Notes under the pieces: generated by a model
The model's database searches: none
What the model was told of the DNA's origin: nothing
Seen by the model: the letters and a program-made list of their open reading frames with translations, nothing else
Origin: Cryptomeria japonica
Taxonomy: Eukaryota; Streptophyta; Pinopsida; Cupressales; Cupressaceae
DNA: 64,000 bases
Direction of reading: 5' to 3'
Assembly: GCF_030272615.1 (NCBI RefSeq)
Contig: NC_081406.1
Span: 244,893,218 to 244,957,217 of the forward strand
Shown: positions 24,648 to 37,503 of the stretch, piece by piece
How positions within the stretch are numbered: position 1 is the stretch's first letter
How the letters are laid out: each line of letters begins with the position of its first letter
Position numbers and translations under genes: made by a program

Positions 24648-26100
24648 GTGGATTCCTCATTCATCTCCCTTTGGGGTGTGATTTTACTGTGTGGTGTGAT
24701 GTCTAGTACTGGAGGAGATGCCTCGGGGGCATCAACTGACATGGATTTTTGTGTTGTGTTGGGTTCAAAATCCCCATCCCAAGGTATCAAGACTTTGGAT
24801 AATAATCTTTTTGTTTCAGATTCGGGCTTTGGTAGTGTTGGTATGCCTAATGGCTCTTGGATTACAAAGACTAATGGCTGTCTCGAGAGATGCAGTGAGA
24901 GGCCGAAATTGGTAATTCCTCCGGAGATGATAGCTGAAGATGTTGAATAATTTTCAAATCACTCGTTATATTGCAAGTTTTTGGGGATGAGGGTTTCTCT
25001 ACAGTTTTTGGAGAACTGGGCTCAGAGGACCTGGGCATCGGAAGAGGAAATGGATATTATGTTGTTGGCTAACAATTATTTCATGGTTGCTTTTAATTGC
25101 ATGGATGACCGCAATAGGGTCTTTGGAGGAGGCCCATATTTTTATAACCAAGTGGGTTTGTTCATCAAACCTTGGCATGCGAGATTTAACCCTTCAGAGG
25201 AACTCCCGAATTGGGTCCCAATGTGGGTTTGACCTCATTTTCTAGTGGAATGCTGTCGGGAGGATGTGTTGTGGATGCTCACTTCATTGCTTGGGAAGCC
25301 TGTTGGATCTTCAATGCAAACCTTGGGGAGAAAGGTAATGAATTTCTCTCATATCTATGTTGAAATTGATCTTAGTAAGCCTTGGCCTGATTCTATAGAT
25401 ATGTGTGTGGGCTCTTATTCTTGGGTCCAACAGTTGGATTATGAGACTACCATTTCGATGTCGTCTATGTCATGAGTATGGTCATTTGTAGCACAAGTGC
25501 CCTAGGTCTAAATCGATTGAGCATCAACCTCAACAACCTTCCTATAACCTTTATGGGGCTGATAAAGGAAAAGCATCCATGTCTGGTGAGGTTGTGGGTG
25601 CTGATGGTTTTGTCCTAGTTAAGACAAAGAAAAGGAATTGGGGTCAAAAGAGGTATTTGAAGGAGAGACAGGAGGAGGATACCTTTAATAGATTTGAAGC
25701 CTTGGATGATCTTAGCCAACAGAAGGTGGATCCGGGGTTGGTTCCTGATAGTGTGAACTTGGATACTATGTAGGTTCGGCGGGTGGTTTAGAGTCAACAA
25801 ATGGATATGGATCAACAGGCAGTGGCTCAGGAGGGACCCATTTCTTGTGTTGAAGTGAAGATGGTTGGTGGGGATGTTTCTCCTACAGCACAAAAATTGG
25901 ACTTTGCTGGGGTTAAAAGTAATAAGATCTCTTCACATCTAGGTCTTCTTCAGAAAGACATTAAAAAAGGAGCAACAGAGAAGATTTCGAAGGCTGGCAG
26001 AAAGAAGGACTTGGATAAGATCAAATTGATGGGTGAGAATTTGGTTGAGTCTAGGTCAGTAAAGACTCTGGATTCTCATTTTTCTAATCCCTTGAAATGA
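24648..26100 (+). pseudogene. LINE ORF1 (RNA-binding protein, broken)
   Basis: The region 24950-25440 has the DUF4283-like pattern of plant LINE ORF1 (FLENWAQRTWASEEEMDIML, later VGLFIKPWHARFNPSEE and LPNWVPMWV). A zinc knuckle follows after a frameshift at 25452-25500 as CRLCHEYGHL, a stop, then HKC, fitting C-x2-C-x4-H-x4-C. The basic C-terminus (25801-26100) ends at TGA 26098-26100, which overlaps the ORF2 ATG. In the live element it coats LINE RNA. Confidence 0.7.
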
Positions 26101-29100
26101 TTGTGCTATCATGGAATGTTGGGGGCTTGAACAATGGCCCTAGACAAAAAGTTGTTTGGGAATTGATAAGGAGTCATTCACCTCATATCATTTTCTTGCA
26201 GGAAACAATTATCAATGGAAAGTATGTTGGGTCTAGTGCCAAAGCTACGAGTGAGAGGCGAATGTCATTGTATTGAGGCATACGGCTCCTCTGGAGGTGT
26301 GACGTCTCTTTGGAACCCCTTGAGGATTCATCCTATATGGCGGGCTTCTTCCAAATCATCTTTATCTGGGGTTGCTTCTAGTCTTGAGACTGGGGAGTAT
26401 ATCTTGCTTACTAACATTTATGCCCCCAATAATCTTCATGGTAAGAATAAATTGTGGTCTCATATTACTTTTATGCATGGATTTTTTCCTTTCCATCCAT
26501 GGATTATGGTGGGATATTTCAATGCCATCTGAGAGTGGAGTGAGAACAAGGGTGGTGTTATGCAGTTGGAGCCTTCTTGCTTCCTTCTTCAGGATAGTAT
26601 ATCAACCTTGAATCTTGTTGACATCAAGCCCACTTATGGTTTTTTTACTTGGAATAATAGGAGGATAGGGGAGCATTGGATTGCGGAGAGGCTGGATCAC
26701 TTTCTGGTTTCTAGTTTTTAGGTTGGTGGGGGGTGGTCCACATGCTCTGAGATTTTAGATTGGAGAGGTTCGGACCACTAGCCCATCAAATTAGTGTCTT
26801 CTTCTGATCGGATTGCTCATGATCCTTTATTCAAATTCCATCTTATGTGGTTGTGAGACTCTTCTTTACAGGATCATGTTGCAAAGTGGTGGAAGAAAGG
26901 GAGGCCATCCTTTGGCATTGCTATTTACACTTTTGCCAAGCAGCTGCAATTTGTTAAGTTTTAGTTTAAACGGTGGAATTGTCAGTGTTTTGGTAATTTT
27001 TTTTATACCAAGACAACTTCTTAATTAGAATTTAATGGCATTACTAGAGAGATAAGAGAGCATGGAATGTCAGAAGCCCTTCTTAGGGAGGAAGGCAGGG
27101 CAGTCAAGGTTTTAGAGGAGTGGGAGCTTAGGGAGGAAATCTACTGGAAATAGAGAGCTCGAATTGATTGGCTTCAAGCGGGGGATAAGAATATTTCATT
27201 CTTCTTCAATTCAGTGAAAGAAAGAAGATATGACAACTCCATCCCTATTCTAGTTAATGATAGAGGTGAGTAGTGTTTATCCTTGCATGAGATTTCTAAG
27301 GAGTCTAAGAGGTATTTCCAATCCCTTTGTAGTGAGAATTCTCAGAGTGAATCAGAGGAGGAAAACTAGGTTCTTGCTTGCATTCCTTCTCTAGTTACTA
27401 GGGAGATGAATGAGAAGCTTATGGGTCCTATTTTGTTGGATGAACTTGAGAGGATTGTTTTCCATATGAAGAAGGGGAAAGCTCCTGGACCGGGTGGGTT
27501 TCCGATTGAGTTCTATCAATAATTTTGGGATATTATCGAATTGGACTTATTGGAGGTGGTCCAAGAGTCCTAGAGGAATAAGAAAATGCTTCGAGCTTTG
27601 AATGCGACTTTCATTGCTCTCATCTCCAAGTGTGATGGGGCTGATCGGTTAGGCTAGTTCTACCCTATATCTCTCTGTAGTGTGATTTATAAGATTATTT
27701 CTAAGCTAATAGCGGAAAGGTTGAAGAAATGGCTTGGGGGTATCATTTCTGAGGAGCATAGTGGTTTTGTGGAGGGTTGTCAAATCTTGGATGAAGTGGT
27801 CATTGCTACTGATACCATTCATTCTATGAAAGCTTCCAAAGAAAAAGCTATGTTTATCAAAATGGATAGGGGAAAGGATTATGATAGAGTTTGTTGGTCC
27901 TTTCTCCAAAAGATTATTACGGCCTTTGGTTTTGCTGATGAATGGATCTAATAGGTAATGAGTTGTGTTTCGTCTATCTCATTCTCTGTACTAATTAATG
28001 GAGATCATACCAAGTTGTTTGGCGTGTCCAGGGATCTTCATCAAGGGGACCCTCTCTCCCCGTACTTATTTATTCTTTTGGCTGAGGGTCTGGGGAGATT
28101 GATAAAGTATAATTTGGGAATGGGTATTATTCATGGTTGGAGTTGGGGTAATGACATACCTCCTCAGTCTCATTTGTAGTTTGTGGATGATACGACCCTA
28201 ATGGGACTTGATAGGATAAGAGAAGCTATAAATCTATGTAAAGTCTTGGATGTTTATCTTGCTTCTTTTGACCAGTTGATCAATGAGGGTAAATCTTCCA
28301 TTTTCTTCTTCAACACACTTGGAGCTATTCAATTGATCATTGCTCATATCTTGAGTTTCTAGGTCGGTTCTCTTCCTTTGACTTACCTGGTATTCCTATC
28401 TCTGCTGGTAACCCTCCCAAGGACTCTTGGCAGGGTATTCTAGACAAATTTCACATGAAGGTTGAACATTGGATGTGCATATGGTTATCCTTTGCTAGGC
28501 GGGTTCAACTAATCCAGTCGGTGGTTCATGCTCTTCCGATTTATAGGTGTATGCTCCAATTTGCCCCAAAGTAGTTTGTGAAGGAATTGGATTCTTTGGC
28601 AAGGCAATTATTATGGGCAGGCAACCTATCCTCCTCTAAATGGAGTCTTGTAAAATGAGACTAGGTGTGCAACCCGAAACGGTTGGGTGGGCTTGGCTTA
28701 AGGCAGACTACTTTATTTGGGGATACTTTGGTGGCAAAATTATACTGGAGGTGGTGTGTTGAATAGGATCAAGGCTGGGCTAGGATTTTGTCTTACAAGT
28801 ATTTGCAGAGGATTCCAAAGGAGGAAATCCCAAGATAGCCGATTGTGGGAAAAGGCTCTATGATTTGGAGTACTCTTAAGAAAGGGGTTGCCCTGATAAA
28901 AGAAAGACTATTTTGGATCTGTAAGAGGGGGCAAGAGGTGCTATTTTGGTTCGATTCTTAGGATGGCTACCCTCCCATTATTGATCAGTTTCCTAATTTA
29001 GTGAACCTTTGCCAGAGGTTCCTTGAGGCAGGGTGGTCTAGAGTGAGCGACTTTAAGTTTGTTTATAGGTGTGGGCATTTAGAGATGGTGTTGTGGAAGA

Positions 29101-30393
29101 TGCCTAATGAATGGTCGGTTGTTGGTATGGACGAAGACTACGCTGAGCTTCATGGAATTGTGGCTAGTAGACACTGTAGTTCCCTTCAGGATAGGGATAG
29201 ACTTGCTTGGTCCCCGAATCCTAAGGGTGTTTTTACTATTGCCAATGGGTACCGGGAGTTGTCCTATAGATTGGAGGGGAGGGAAGTGCAATGGTGGAAA
29301 TATGCTTGGAACAAATTCTCTTGGCTGAAGTGTAACTATTTTGCTTGGACTTTGGCTTAAATAGATGTCTAACCTGGGACAATATTTGCAAGTGTGGGTT
29401 CCATGGTCCTTCCATCTGTATTTTGCGTGGTAATGGGGAGGAGGATTCTTCAAACCTGTTCTTTAGATGCCATTTCTTGATGCAGATCTTGCATTACTGG
29501 TGGGGCATGTGGAAACATCCTTGTGTTCACACGGATTCTCTAGTGGAGTTTTGGAGTAGTTTGGGTAGGCCTCCTATTTCGTCATCTTTTCTTCAGATTG
29601 TGTGGCATATTGGGCCCATTTTCATACTTTGGCAGATCTAGCTAGAGAGAAATAGGAGGATCTTTCAAGAAATCAGACCGATAGTTCAGCAAGTGTGGAA
29701 TAGAATAATTGGGATGATCTAATAGATTGTGGAAGCTAAATGTGAGGTGAATTTTCCTCTAGATAGAGGAGAGGCTGAAATTGTGAGTAGGTTGGGTTTG
29801 CAGGAGATGTCTCCTATCTCTGCCTTTGTCAGGAGAGGTAGACGTGTTAGGAAGAAGGTTCAAAGGGTGGGAAGATGGTTTCCCCGTTAGGATGACTGCA
29901 TTAAGATTAACATTGATGGCTCCTCTCGTGGTAATTTGGGTCCTGTTGGGATTGGAGGTGTTGGTAGGAACCGTTTGGGGGATGTGGTTTTCTTTTTTTA
30001 GTGTATAAAGGGCAACGGGCTAATAATTTTATGGAGGGATTAGCAATTCTCTATGCCTTTGAACATGCATATGAGTTGGAGTGGCGTAAGGTTATCCGCA
30101 AATCGAAGTTGCAGATTATTGTTAATCTATTGATTGAGCAGAAGGTGAGTGGGATTAATTGGCAGCTAGCAAGGATTGTTCACCAGATTTTGCAAATTAG
30201 TGCTATGATGGAGAAGGTGTCTTTCATCCACATTCCTCATGAATGGAATAGAGAATATGATTGTTTGGCTAAGTGGGCTTCGGAACATGGTGATGATTGG
30301 AAAGTTGAGGGTTGGGAGCATCTTTCCTCTGATTACTGTCAGGATTTGCATAGGATTTTTGTTGAGGATATGGATAGTTATGAAGCTGGTTGA
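26097..30393 (+). pseudogene. LINE ORF2 (endonuclease, RT, RNase H, broken)
   Basis: ATG 26097-26099 overlaps the ORF1 stop as ATGA. The apurinic-type endonuclease begins MIVLSWNVGGLNNG and contains LLTNIYAPNN (about 26400) and an RLDHFLVS-like end (about 26690). RT starts near 27480 (KKGKAPGPGGFP), with KIISKLIAERLKKWL (about 27690), HQGDPLSPYLFIL (about 28041) and the catalytic FVDDTTLMG (about 28182-28208). A zf-RVT-like block lies at about 29350-29470, and RNase H at about 29895 (INIDGSSRGN) runs to the end. More than twenty stops or shifts are visible. Confidence 0.82.
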
Positions 30394-30600
30394 TAACTTG
30401 TTTGGTTTGTTGTTCTCTTCTGGAGCTTTGGGGATCTGGTTTTCTTATTCCAATCAGAGAGATAAATGCAAGAGATAGTTTTGTTGTCTTAAATATGTAG
30501 TGGAGTTATGGGTTTTCTCTTTTATCAAGTTACTTTTAGATGTTGAAAAGGTAAACCAGAGTGTGCAAGATTTTGATATTTTTTTTATGTAGTAGATTTG

Positions 30601-30949
30601 TATCTTCAATGTGAGTTTCATAGTAGAATTCTTTTTGCCACTATTCGTTCATGGGATTCTTCTCCTATGGGACTTAAGAAACAATACAAGGATATTTGGC
30701 CTAGCAAAAGGACATAAAGTATATTGGTTTTATGGACAACTGTTGGATGGCTTGATTTTGAAGATACATCTATACAAACTAATATTTTATATTTTGAGAT
30801 CTCTATTGTAAGGGATTATTATTAGTAGGGGGAGTTATAGATGTATATAGATAATATGGCAAGTATAATTTCCCTTTGTCATTGATGTCAAAGAGGGAGA
30901 AGTATTGTTTTAAATGTGCAATGTTGCCGTCAATTACAAAGGGGGAGAT
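30601..30949 (+). other. 3' internal end of a second copia element
   Basis: An open but unrecognised 66-codon frame (30611-30811) precedes the 'gggggagttatagatg' and 'tttgtcattgatgtcaaaga' stretches, typical non-coding 3' sequence of plant copia elements. It ends in a purine tract AAAGGGGGAGA (30938-30948) right before the LTR at 30950. The rest of the element is missing; it abuts the LINE tail. Confidence 0.55.
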
Positions 30950-32792
30950 TGTTGCACATATAAGTTTATGTTGTCATTTATGTCAAACTTGTTGGTGGTC
31001 CAAATGTTGGTTTGAAAGTGATTCGATTGAGTTTTGATATAGTGGTTGGATATGTAAGAAATTAATAGGATATACAATTGAAGTTGATGAGAATTTTATA
31101 TTTTTGGTAATTGGTTCTGAAGTTTGGATGATCCAGATATAGTAAAAAGGTGTATGAATGTATTGCAGATTATATGTAGTATGCTGGTAAATATCTATGA
31201 TAATGAAATAAGGTGTTTTCAATACTATGTGGATATTTTGTCTTTCTCTGGAATGAGGAAGGTGTATTTTAGATAAGTGTGTGTATATATTTGCTTGTGG
31301 AGAACCAACGAGATGGCACAGAAGGTTCTCTGTTTTGATTGTGACAAATGACTATAGAGTTGATGCAGATGTGTGGAATGTAATTACAAGATGTTTTTGC
31401 CTGTAAAGGTTGAAGGGGTATCTCAGTTTCTAATTGTTCCAGTGAATAGTTTGTCTTGTCATTTTGGTTTAGTTATGTGAAATGGTGTAATTATGTATAA
31501 AAGTTGTGCGGATGAATGGAAAATTTCTAAAGGTGTTCTTGATGGAAAATATTGATTGTATGTTGTGTTTTTGAAGGATTCATGACCTTTTGCTTGGTTT
31601 GAAAACTATACAATTGCTTTAGGTGACTGTTCCAGCGAACAATATCTTTGTCTGATGTTTTTGGTTGTATTAGACAGGTATCAGATAGATATGTGGATTG
31701 GAGAGGAACAATTTTGGAAGATTGATCTCTTGATATTTTATTTTTTAAGTGGACAAATTTTCTACTGTAAGAATTATTTGGGTTTGTATTTAGGGATAAT
31801 GTAGTTAGAGGACTTTGCAAAGGAATGTGTTGCATTCCCTAACTTGCAAGTACTAAAAAGGTGTTGTGCATCATTGATCTATATTCCCTAGCACTTTATA
31901 TATTTTTTCTGATGGGATCTGCAAGTCTTATTTTTTGGTCTGGATTAAAAGTTTGAGTAAAATAGATTGGTATGAGTAAAATGCTTTATCTTGTGAAGCT
32001 GACTTATGTGTCCTGGTTTGAGTGGTCACGTGTGGTGAGTGTAGAACCCTTTTGGATATATTGGAAGGTGTGTCAACATGGTGTGAATCTTTGCAAGTCT
32101 CTTTTGCCTTCTGCATTTTTTTATAGATCATTTGGGTCCTATAGTGCACATACATGCTACATCTTTTATAGGCCGGCCTAATAGAGGATATCGTAGATCC
32201 ATTTGATATATAAAGGATAGAATAATTGGGTAAATGATGCATGATTCAAGTCTAAGGTAATATACGACATGTGAAGCTAATGCAAAGTAATTCAAGGGTT
32301 CGGATGTGGTACTGTATAGTAATGAAGCCTAGATCATATGAGTATTAAAATGTGAACTATTATTTGCATATTGGCAGATCCCATTCTCTTGCAGTTCAAT
32401 CTCTTGACTTTATTATATCTGGACAAATATTTTGTATCTTGCCTTGAAGAAGTGATCTTCAACTGAGCAACTCTTTTGTATCTTTCCCTAAGGTTGTGCA
32501 CCTTATCCTGCAAGTTCAGAGCAATGAGCTCCCTAACCTATGGCCTAAAAGTTAGTAAGCAATTTAATACATATATTGTGAGTGTTATTCTCATAGTGGT
32601 TTTTCCCAGTTTGGGTTTTCCACATAAAAATCCTAGTGTTCTTGTGTGGGTGTACTTATTGCATCAATTATTTACTTTCATGTATTTATAATGAATTTTT
32701 TATACTAAAGACTTAATGAAATGAATGATTTGATTTGATCAAGTTTTACTGTATGCCGATTCAACCCCCCTCTCAACATCCGGTAGTGTTCA
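30950..32792 (+). repeat. 3' LTR of the second copia element
   Basis: Begins TGTTGCACATATAAG right after the purine tract and ends near 'ccggtagtgttca'. Internal landmarks shared with other copia LTRs here are the block 'gtggtttttcccagtttggg' and the C-rich run 'ttcaacccccctctcaaca' before the end. About 1.84 kb, longer than the other copia LTRs. The 3' boundary is set where gypsy RT sequence resumes and could be off by about 15 bp. Confidence 0.65.
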
Positions 32793-33250
32793 ATAGATGG
32801 TAAATTAGTAAGGTCAAATGACATCACCACACACTTTTATTTTCCATCAGGAGCTTAAAATTTAATATTAGTAGTATCACATTCAAGTAGAAAGATATGG
32901 TGGCTAGATTATTCTAAGTCTATTATGGAAACTATTGCATTAAATTTATTGAGGATCTCATCAATAATAGGTTTAGGGAACATATCCTTGATCATGATTT
33001 TTTTTACTCCTAAAAATCTACAGATATATAGCACAAGCTATCCTTTTTATAAAAAATGGTATATTGGAATAATACGAACTAGAAAAGGTGGAATAGCCCT
33101 ACCTAAAGAAATTTGTGCACTATTTATATAATCTCAAGTTCCTTTGCACGAAATAATATCAATATCTAGTCAAATATTACTTGGTGTACTAGTTGAAATA
33201 AATTTAATTTCATGATTACAAAATTTTTAAGGTGATAATCTATGAGCACT
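32793..33250 (-). pseudogene. Ty3/gypsy RT relic
   Basis: The minus strand reads IKDMFPKPIIDEILNKFNA, then a damaged SIIDLE..SHH stretch, then VVMSFDLTNLP. These match the gypsy RT blocks (T)IKDKFPIP, LDL.SGYHQI and [10 protein letters not shown]. Upstream, FYKKDSLCYISVDF corresponds to VKKKDGS.R.CVDYR. It is heavily mutated and older than the gypsy at 11629-17905. A copia LTR truncates its downstream end. Confidence 0.7.
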
Positions 33251-33352
33251 GATAAATATTGAGGCATGTTTGGTTAGAAGTTCATGCAATTTTGATGATT
33301 GAGTCAAGATTTACCAAATGGGACCCATTATAATAACTTTCCTACTTTGTGG

Positions 33353-33645
33353 TCTATGAGAGTTTATTTGTGGTTAGTAGTGTTAAATTATACCTACATT
33401 TCAAATATGTTCTAAAGGATGATCCTAATTGTTTGTAACCATTATGCTTCCACAACCATGTCATAGCCTCCTAGTGGTTATGTGAGATATTGATGGGTTT
33501 GGAGCTTACTTTGAGGCCTATGAGAGTGTATTTATGGTTAGCGGTGTTAAATTATACCTATATTTCAAAGAATTCCTAAAGGATGGTTCAAACTATTTAT
33601 AACCTATGTTCTCCCAAGACCACATGTGTCATAGCCTCTACATGG
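33353..33645. repeat. Two-copy tandem repeat of about 156 bp
   Basis: A unit with 'ctatgagagtttatttgtgg', 'gttaaattatacctacattt' and 'tgtcatagcctc' at about 33353-33480 recurs at about 33511-33645 with substitutions. It lies inside the old minus-strand gypsy relic, between its RT and gag remnants. No function is seen. Confidence 0.7.
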
Positions 33646-33899
33646 GAGAGCAAACATATTAGGTTATATATTATATTTTTCCACAAACATTTAGATATTC
33701 ATACATATATTTGTGTGTGCTACAATACCCCTATTATTAATAACTACATACTAACATGTTCTAGATATCAAAATTGTAGCATAGTCCTTCACTTGGTCAC
33801 TAACCATTTCTTTGTGGATTAGTATCTTGATGCCTAGTAAGTGGGGACAAAGATTAGTGTGCTTGGTATGTAACATGATGTCATATGGGATGAAATATT

Positions 33900-34115
33900 A
33901 GTTAATTATTTTTATTTGCCACTTGTTATGCTACAAAATTATCCTCAAATAATCTAGCTAATTTGAGATATTCCTTGAGAGTGGTAGGCCTATAAAAGTT
34001 TAGAATTTGGCAGAGATTTGATCTTCTAGGCCACTAATATTATTTTGTTTTATAAAATTTGCATCAAGTTCATTTCTTTGATTGGCTAGTTTTTCAAACC
34101 ATTTTTTTGTCATAG
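33900..34115 (-). pseudogene. Ty3/gypsy gag relic
   Basis: The minus strand reads FEKLANQRNELDANFI, ISGLEDQIS and, one frame over, YRPTTLKEYLKLARLFED. These match the end of the gypsy gag domain (FE.LAN...., F..GL...I, .P.TL.EA..LAR..E). Gag lying upstream of the RT relic on the same strand shows they belong to one decayed element, whose protease region is replaced by the tandem repeat and AT-rich filler. Confidence 0.6.
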
Positions 34116-34626
34116 ATTAAATGCACATTTTATAATTCAATTAAGGCCCCTATTAATTCATAATGTGTACTTAGATCAAACTAATTAAGTACCTCATGAA
34201 ACTATTACTATGTGAACAAAGGATATGAATTTTCCAACTATTAATAGCATTAAATAGCTTAATATTACAAGTGGAAAGATGGTATAAAAATATTTTATGC
34301 ATGAAAATTCTATAGATTGCAAAATTCTATTCTACTTCATATAACCAACTTGTGCGTTCATTCATTTGCTAGTGGAAAAACTATTATGTTTAGTTTTTGC
34401 TATCAAATTTTGATATTCTATATGAGAATCCATTTTTTATTTCTATATTTGATTGTGCATGTAATTTTATCATCAAACATTTTGAATCATATTTTGTGAT
34501 CCATCATCAAGATGATTCTTTCATCTTTATGATAAATCACAAAGCATGATTTGAAACATTGATGATAAAATTTTTATATATAATTGAGTCCAAAAATAAC
34601 AAATAAATATTATGTTTAACACATAT

Positions 34627-35835
34627 TGTTTGCCATTTGGAGGAATTGATTATATGTTGCATTGATGTTTTGTCATTGATGTCAACACTAGATGTTTTGG
34701 TTGCTTTATCGATATCCTTCTGGTCCCATTAAGTTGTTTGGTTTCTGGTTGGATTAGATCATGATGATTCGGTATGCTCCGGTATGTTTGGGTTATGGAA
34801 TTGGCTTATTCATGCTACTTAGATTCATGTTCAGTCAGTTGGTTTTGATCTAGTGATCAGATGCTATCCTGTATGCTGGCAAGCTTGGTTTGTTGTTCCG
34901 ACGAGGGTTTCACTGACATAGCTTTGTTGAAGATCTTTGATGATATGCATAAGTGGTGTTGGTGCAGCTTCTGGTGGAGATTCAGGATGCTGATGGTGAT
35001 CATATTCGAGACTTGATTGATTGGGATCATTGCTTTAGCGTGTGTGAACTTAAATTGGGTCCCAGTATTATCTAGGTCATGGACCGACTTAATGTAACAT
35101 GTGGATTGGACTTCTCGATGTGTTTTCGAGATGTATTATGGGCTGGATATTATTTGTTTGGTGTCAGGCCAACATGTTTTATAAATTATGTAATTATTTT
35201 ATTGTTTGGTGCCAACCTTATTGTTTGTGGTCGAGGGTTTGTATATATATGATGTAAGATCTCATTGTAGATCATCATGGAATGTAATAGGAGCGAATAA
35301 TGTAATTATCATTTAGGAAGAGGACTTGGTCGATCATTGGTGATCGAGTTGGGTTTATGTAAGAGGATTTAGTCCTCTAGTATTGAGCTTAACCAGAACT
35401 GTATTTAGGCATAGGAGATGCTATCTTTGCAATTCATTCTTTCCTTTGGATTGTAGTTCGGATTTTTATGTAGTCAGAGAGACTCCTTTTGTGATGAGTA
35501 GTGCACTCTAGGTTGTTGGCCTTCTTGCAAGTGTAGGCCCCTCAATTTTAATCACATACTTACTGCAAAAGTATTATCTGACTGTGTGTAGGCTTCCCAC
35601 CGTGGTTTTTCCCTTTATCAGGTTTTCCACGTACAAATCTTGGTGTCATGTGGATGGTATTTATTCTCTAATTGTTGTTTATGCTTAATTGGTTTATCTG
35701 CTATTTCGGTATTTGGTTTATGCATTCCAGTATTGATATTTTGGGTTCTAGTATTAGAGTTTTAATTGCTTAAGGCTCTGGTAATCTGGTGACAACTGAT
35801 TCGCCCCCCCCAGTTGTCTTCCGATTATTTGAACA
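34627..35835 (+). mobile_element. Solo LTR of the copia family of 18612
   Basis: TGTTTGCCATTTGG to TTTGAACA, 1209 bp, similar throughout to the LTR 18612-19854. Perfect 5-bp duplications CATAT flank it (34622-34626 and 35836-35840), so it arose by recombination between the two LTRs of one inserted element. It is inserted in the minus-strand gypsy relic. Confidence 0.9.
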
Positions 35836-36470
35836 CATATAAGTGTATACTTTTTCATATTTATTCATTGATGGATTATTCTTTTATATTAAGGGAACCA
35901 ATCTTAAAGCCAAGATCATCTAACATTTTTAGTTGGGAAAATTACTCTTGCAATGTAGGATACATTTTTAGAATTCTTTCTCCAAAATTTCCAAAGAAGT
36001 CTATGAGTGGTCTCAAGATGGATATAGCCACAAACCATAGTGAATACCCAAGGTTATTAAAAGCTACACCCAAGTTATATAAATAAATGATTAGCTTTAC
36101 ATAAGGATCATAATGATAATTTTTTAAAGCACGTGTTATGGTTTCACCTAAAAATATTAGTCTAGTAAAGAAATAATATGTGAAAAAAAATATTGCCTAA
36201 AAATAAGTACAAATATAATTATATCGATAATGGATAACAAGTATTGAATGTTTCTATATGAAGACATCCTCCTTAACAATAAAAATTAAATAAAAAATAT
36301 GACTTCAAGATTAACTCTCTTATACAACATCAAAATATAAGGTCCTCCTCATAAGGAGTTACTTATGAAATATAATGGGTCTGGAGTAAATCTAGTCAAT
36401 GCACTACTAAATAAATAAAATTTTACTATTGTTATAAAATTGATCATATACAAAAGTGTTAGGACAGAAG
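35836..36470. other. AT-rich flank, no recognised gene
   Basis: Continues the DNA interrupted by the solo LTR, so it is probably more of the old gypsy relic or its flank. A 90-codon frame at 35814-36086 starts inside the LTR and has no recognised motif. Confidence 0.4.
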
Positions 36471-37160
36471 GATCTTCATTATGGTTGACATTATGGTTGG
36501 CAAGCAAGTTCATTCCTCCATCATTCTTTCTTCAAATCTTGGAGATTGGGTTCAATAGATTGATTATGAGGGATCCCTTTTTATGTGCTACAGTTGTCAC
36601 AAGTTGAGACATGTTATTACTATGTGTGTTTTTTCCTTTTGTAACCATATACATTATAATAATCTATGTAGGTTCCTTCCACCCCAAAGGCCCCTTGTTG
36701 GGGTTATGTAAATTGTTCTATTGTGGACAAAATGACTTCTCTTTGAATGACAAATGTAATGGTTTAGTTGAGGCTATATGATTCATTTTCTTCATTTTGG
36801 CTCCTTTTCCTTTGTCAAGTAAAATGATGTATTCACCTCTTTGTGTTTAGGTGACATTTCTAGTCACATCCAAAAGGATTTTGATTAAAAAAGCATTATA
36901 AAGCTAGATGAAAACAAAGATCTTACAAGCTTTTTGGATTTAAACTATTGTAGGTGGTGGTCTTGTTCATTGTTGGCATCTCCCCTACTACTTTTGTGTC
37001 CCACTTTTGGGGTGTTGTGGCTTGTTGTAGTGTTATTACTCTTGGTGTTTCATGGTGTTCTAGGTTGTTATAGGGTTATTTTCTTTCTTTTTTGTATGTG
37101 TTTGGTCCTTTTGATTCATAGCTCTAGTCAAAAGTGTTTACCATAATAAAATTAAAAGCT
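36471..37160 (+). pseudogene. LINE debris (ORF1 zinc knuckle and a 3' end)
   Basis: At about 36546-36630 the frame reads WVQ, stop, IDYEGSLFMCYSCHKLRHVI, parallel to WVQQLDYETT plus CRLCHEYGHL of the big LINE ORF1 (25420-25500). The first CxxC and the His of the zinc knuckle are kept. From 36930 on the sequence is GT-rich and ends in 'ccataataaaattaaaa', like a LINE 3' end. Probably an internally deleted LINE copy. Confidence 0.5.
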
Positions 37161-37488
37161 TAGACCATTATGTATTCATTTTATGCATATAGTATAGAAA
37201 TATCTATTACCAAAATTAGCATCTTCTAAATAAAATACATATAAAACATGTAAATGCTTTTTTAATTAAAATTTAGTTACTACACATTAGATTAAAACAA
37301 TCAACCAATTTTTATTATATCTATGTGAAAGACACATCTCTATAAATCATGTAAACAATTATAATACAAATAGTTCATAAAGCACCTTGACCATAATTAT
37401 TACTATTTTAAAAATAAATTATTTGTACTTTTTAATAAAACTTTATAAATTCACCTATTAGGAAAATCGTATATGTTGTGTATGATTT
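37161..37488. other. AT-rich spacer, nothing recognised
   Basis: No ORF, repeat or RNA gene supported. Its right edge adjoins the SINE target duplication. Confidence 0.5.
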
Positions 37489-37503
37489 ATGCATACATGC
37501 TTA

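Larger units (their letters stand above)
24311..30600 (+). mobile_element. L1-type LINE with RNase H, decayed
   Basis: A GC-rich 5' leader (24311-24647) is followed by ORF1 (nucleic-acid binding, zinc knuckle) and ORF2 (endonuclease, RT, zf-RVT, RNase H), then a short 3' tail. There are no LTRs. This order with a C-terminal RNase H is that of plant L1-type LINEs. Many stops and frameshifts make it inactive. The exact ends are uncertain because I see no clear poly-A tail or target duplication; the left edge is set where the preceding coding block is cut off. Confidence 0.82.
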
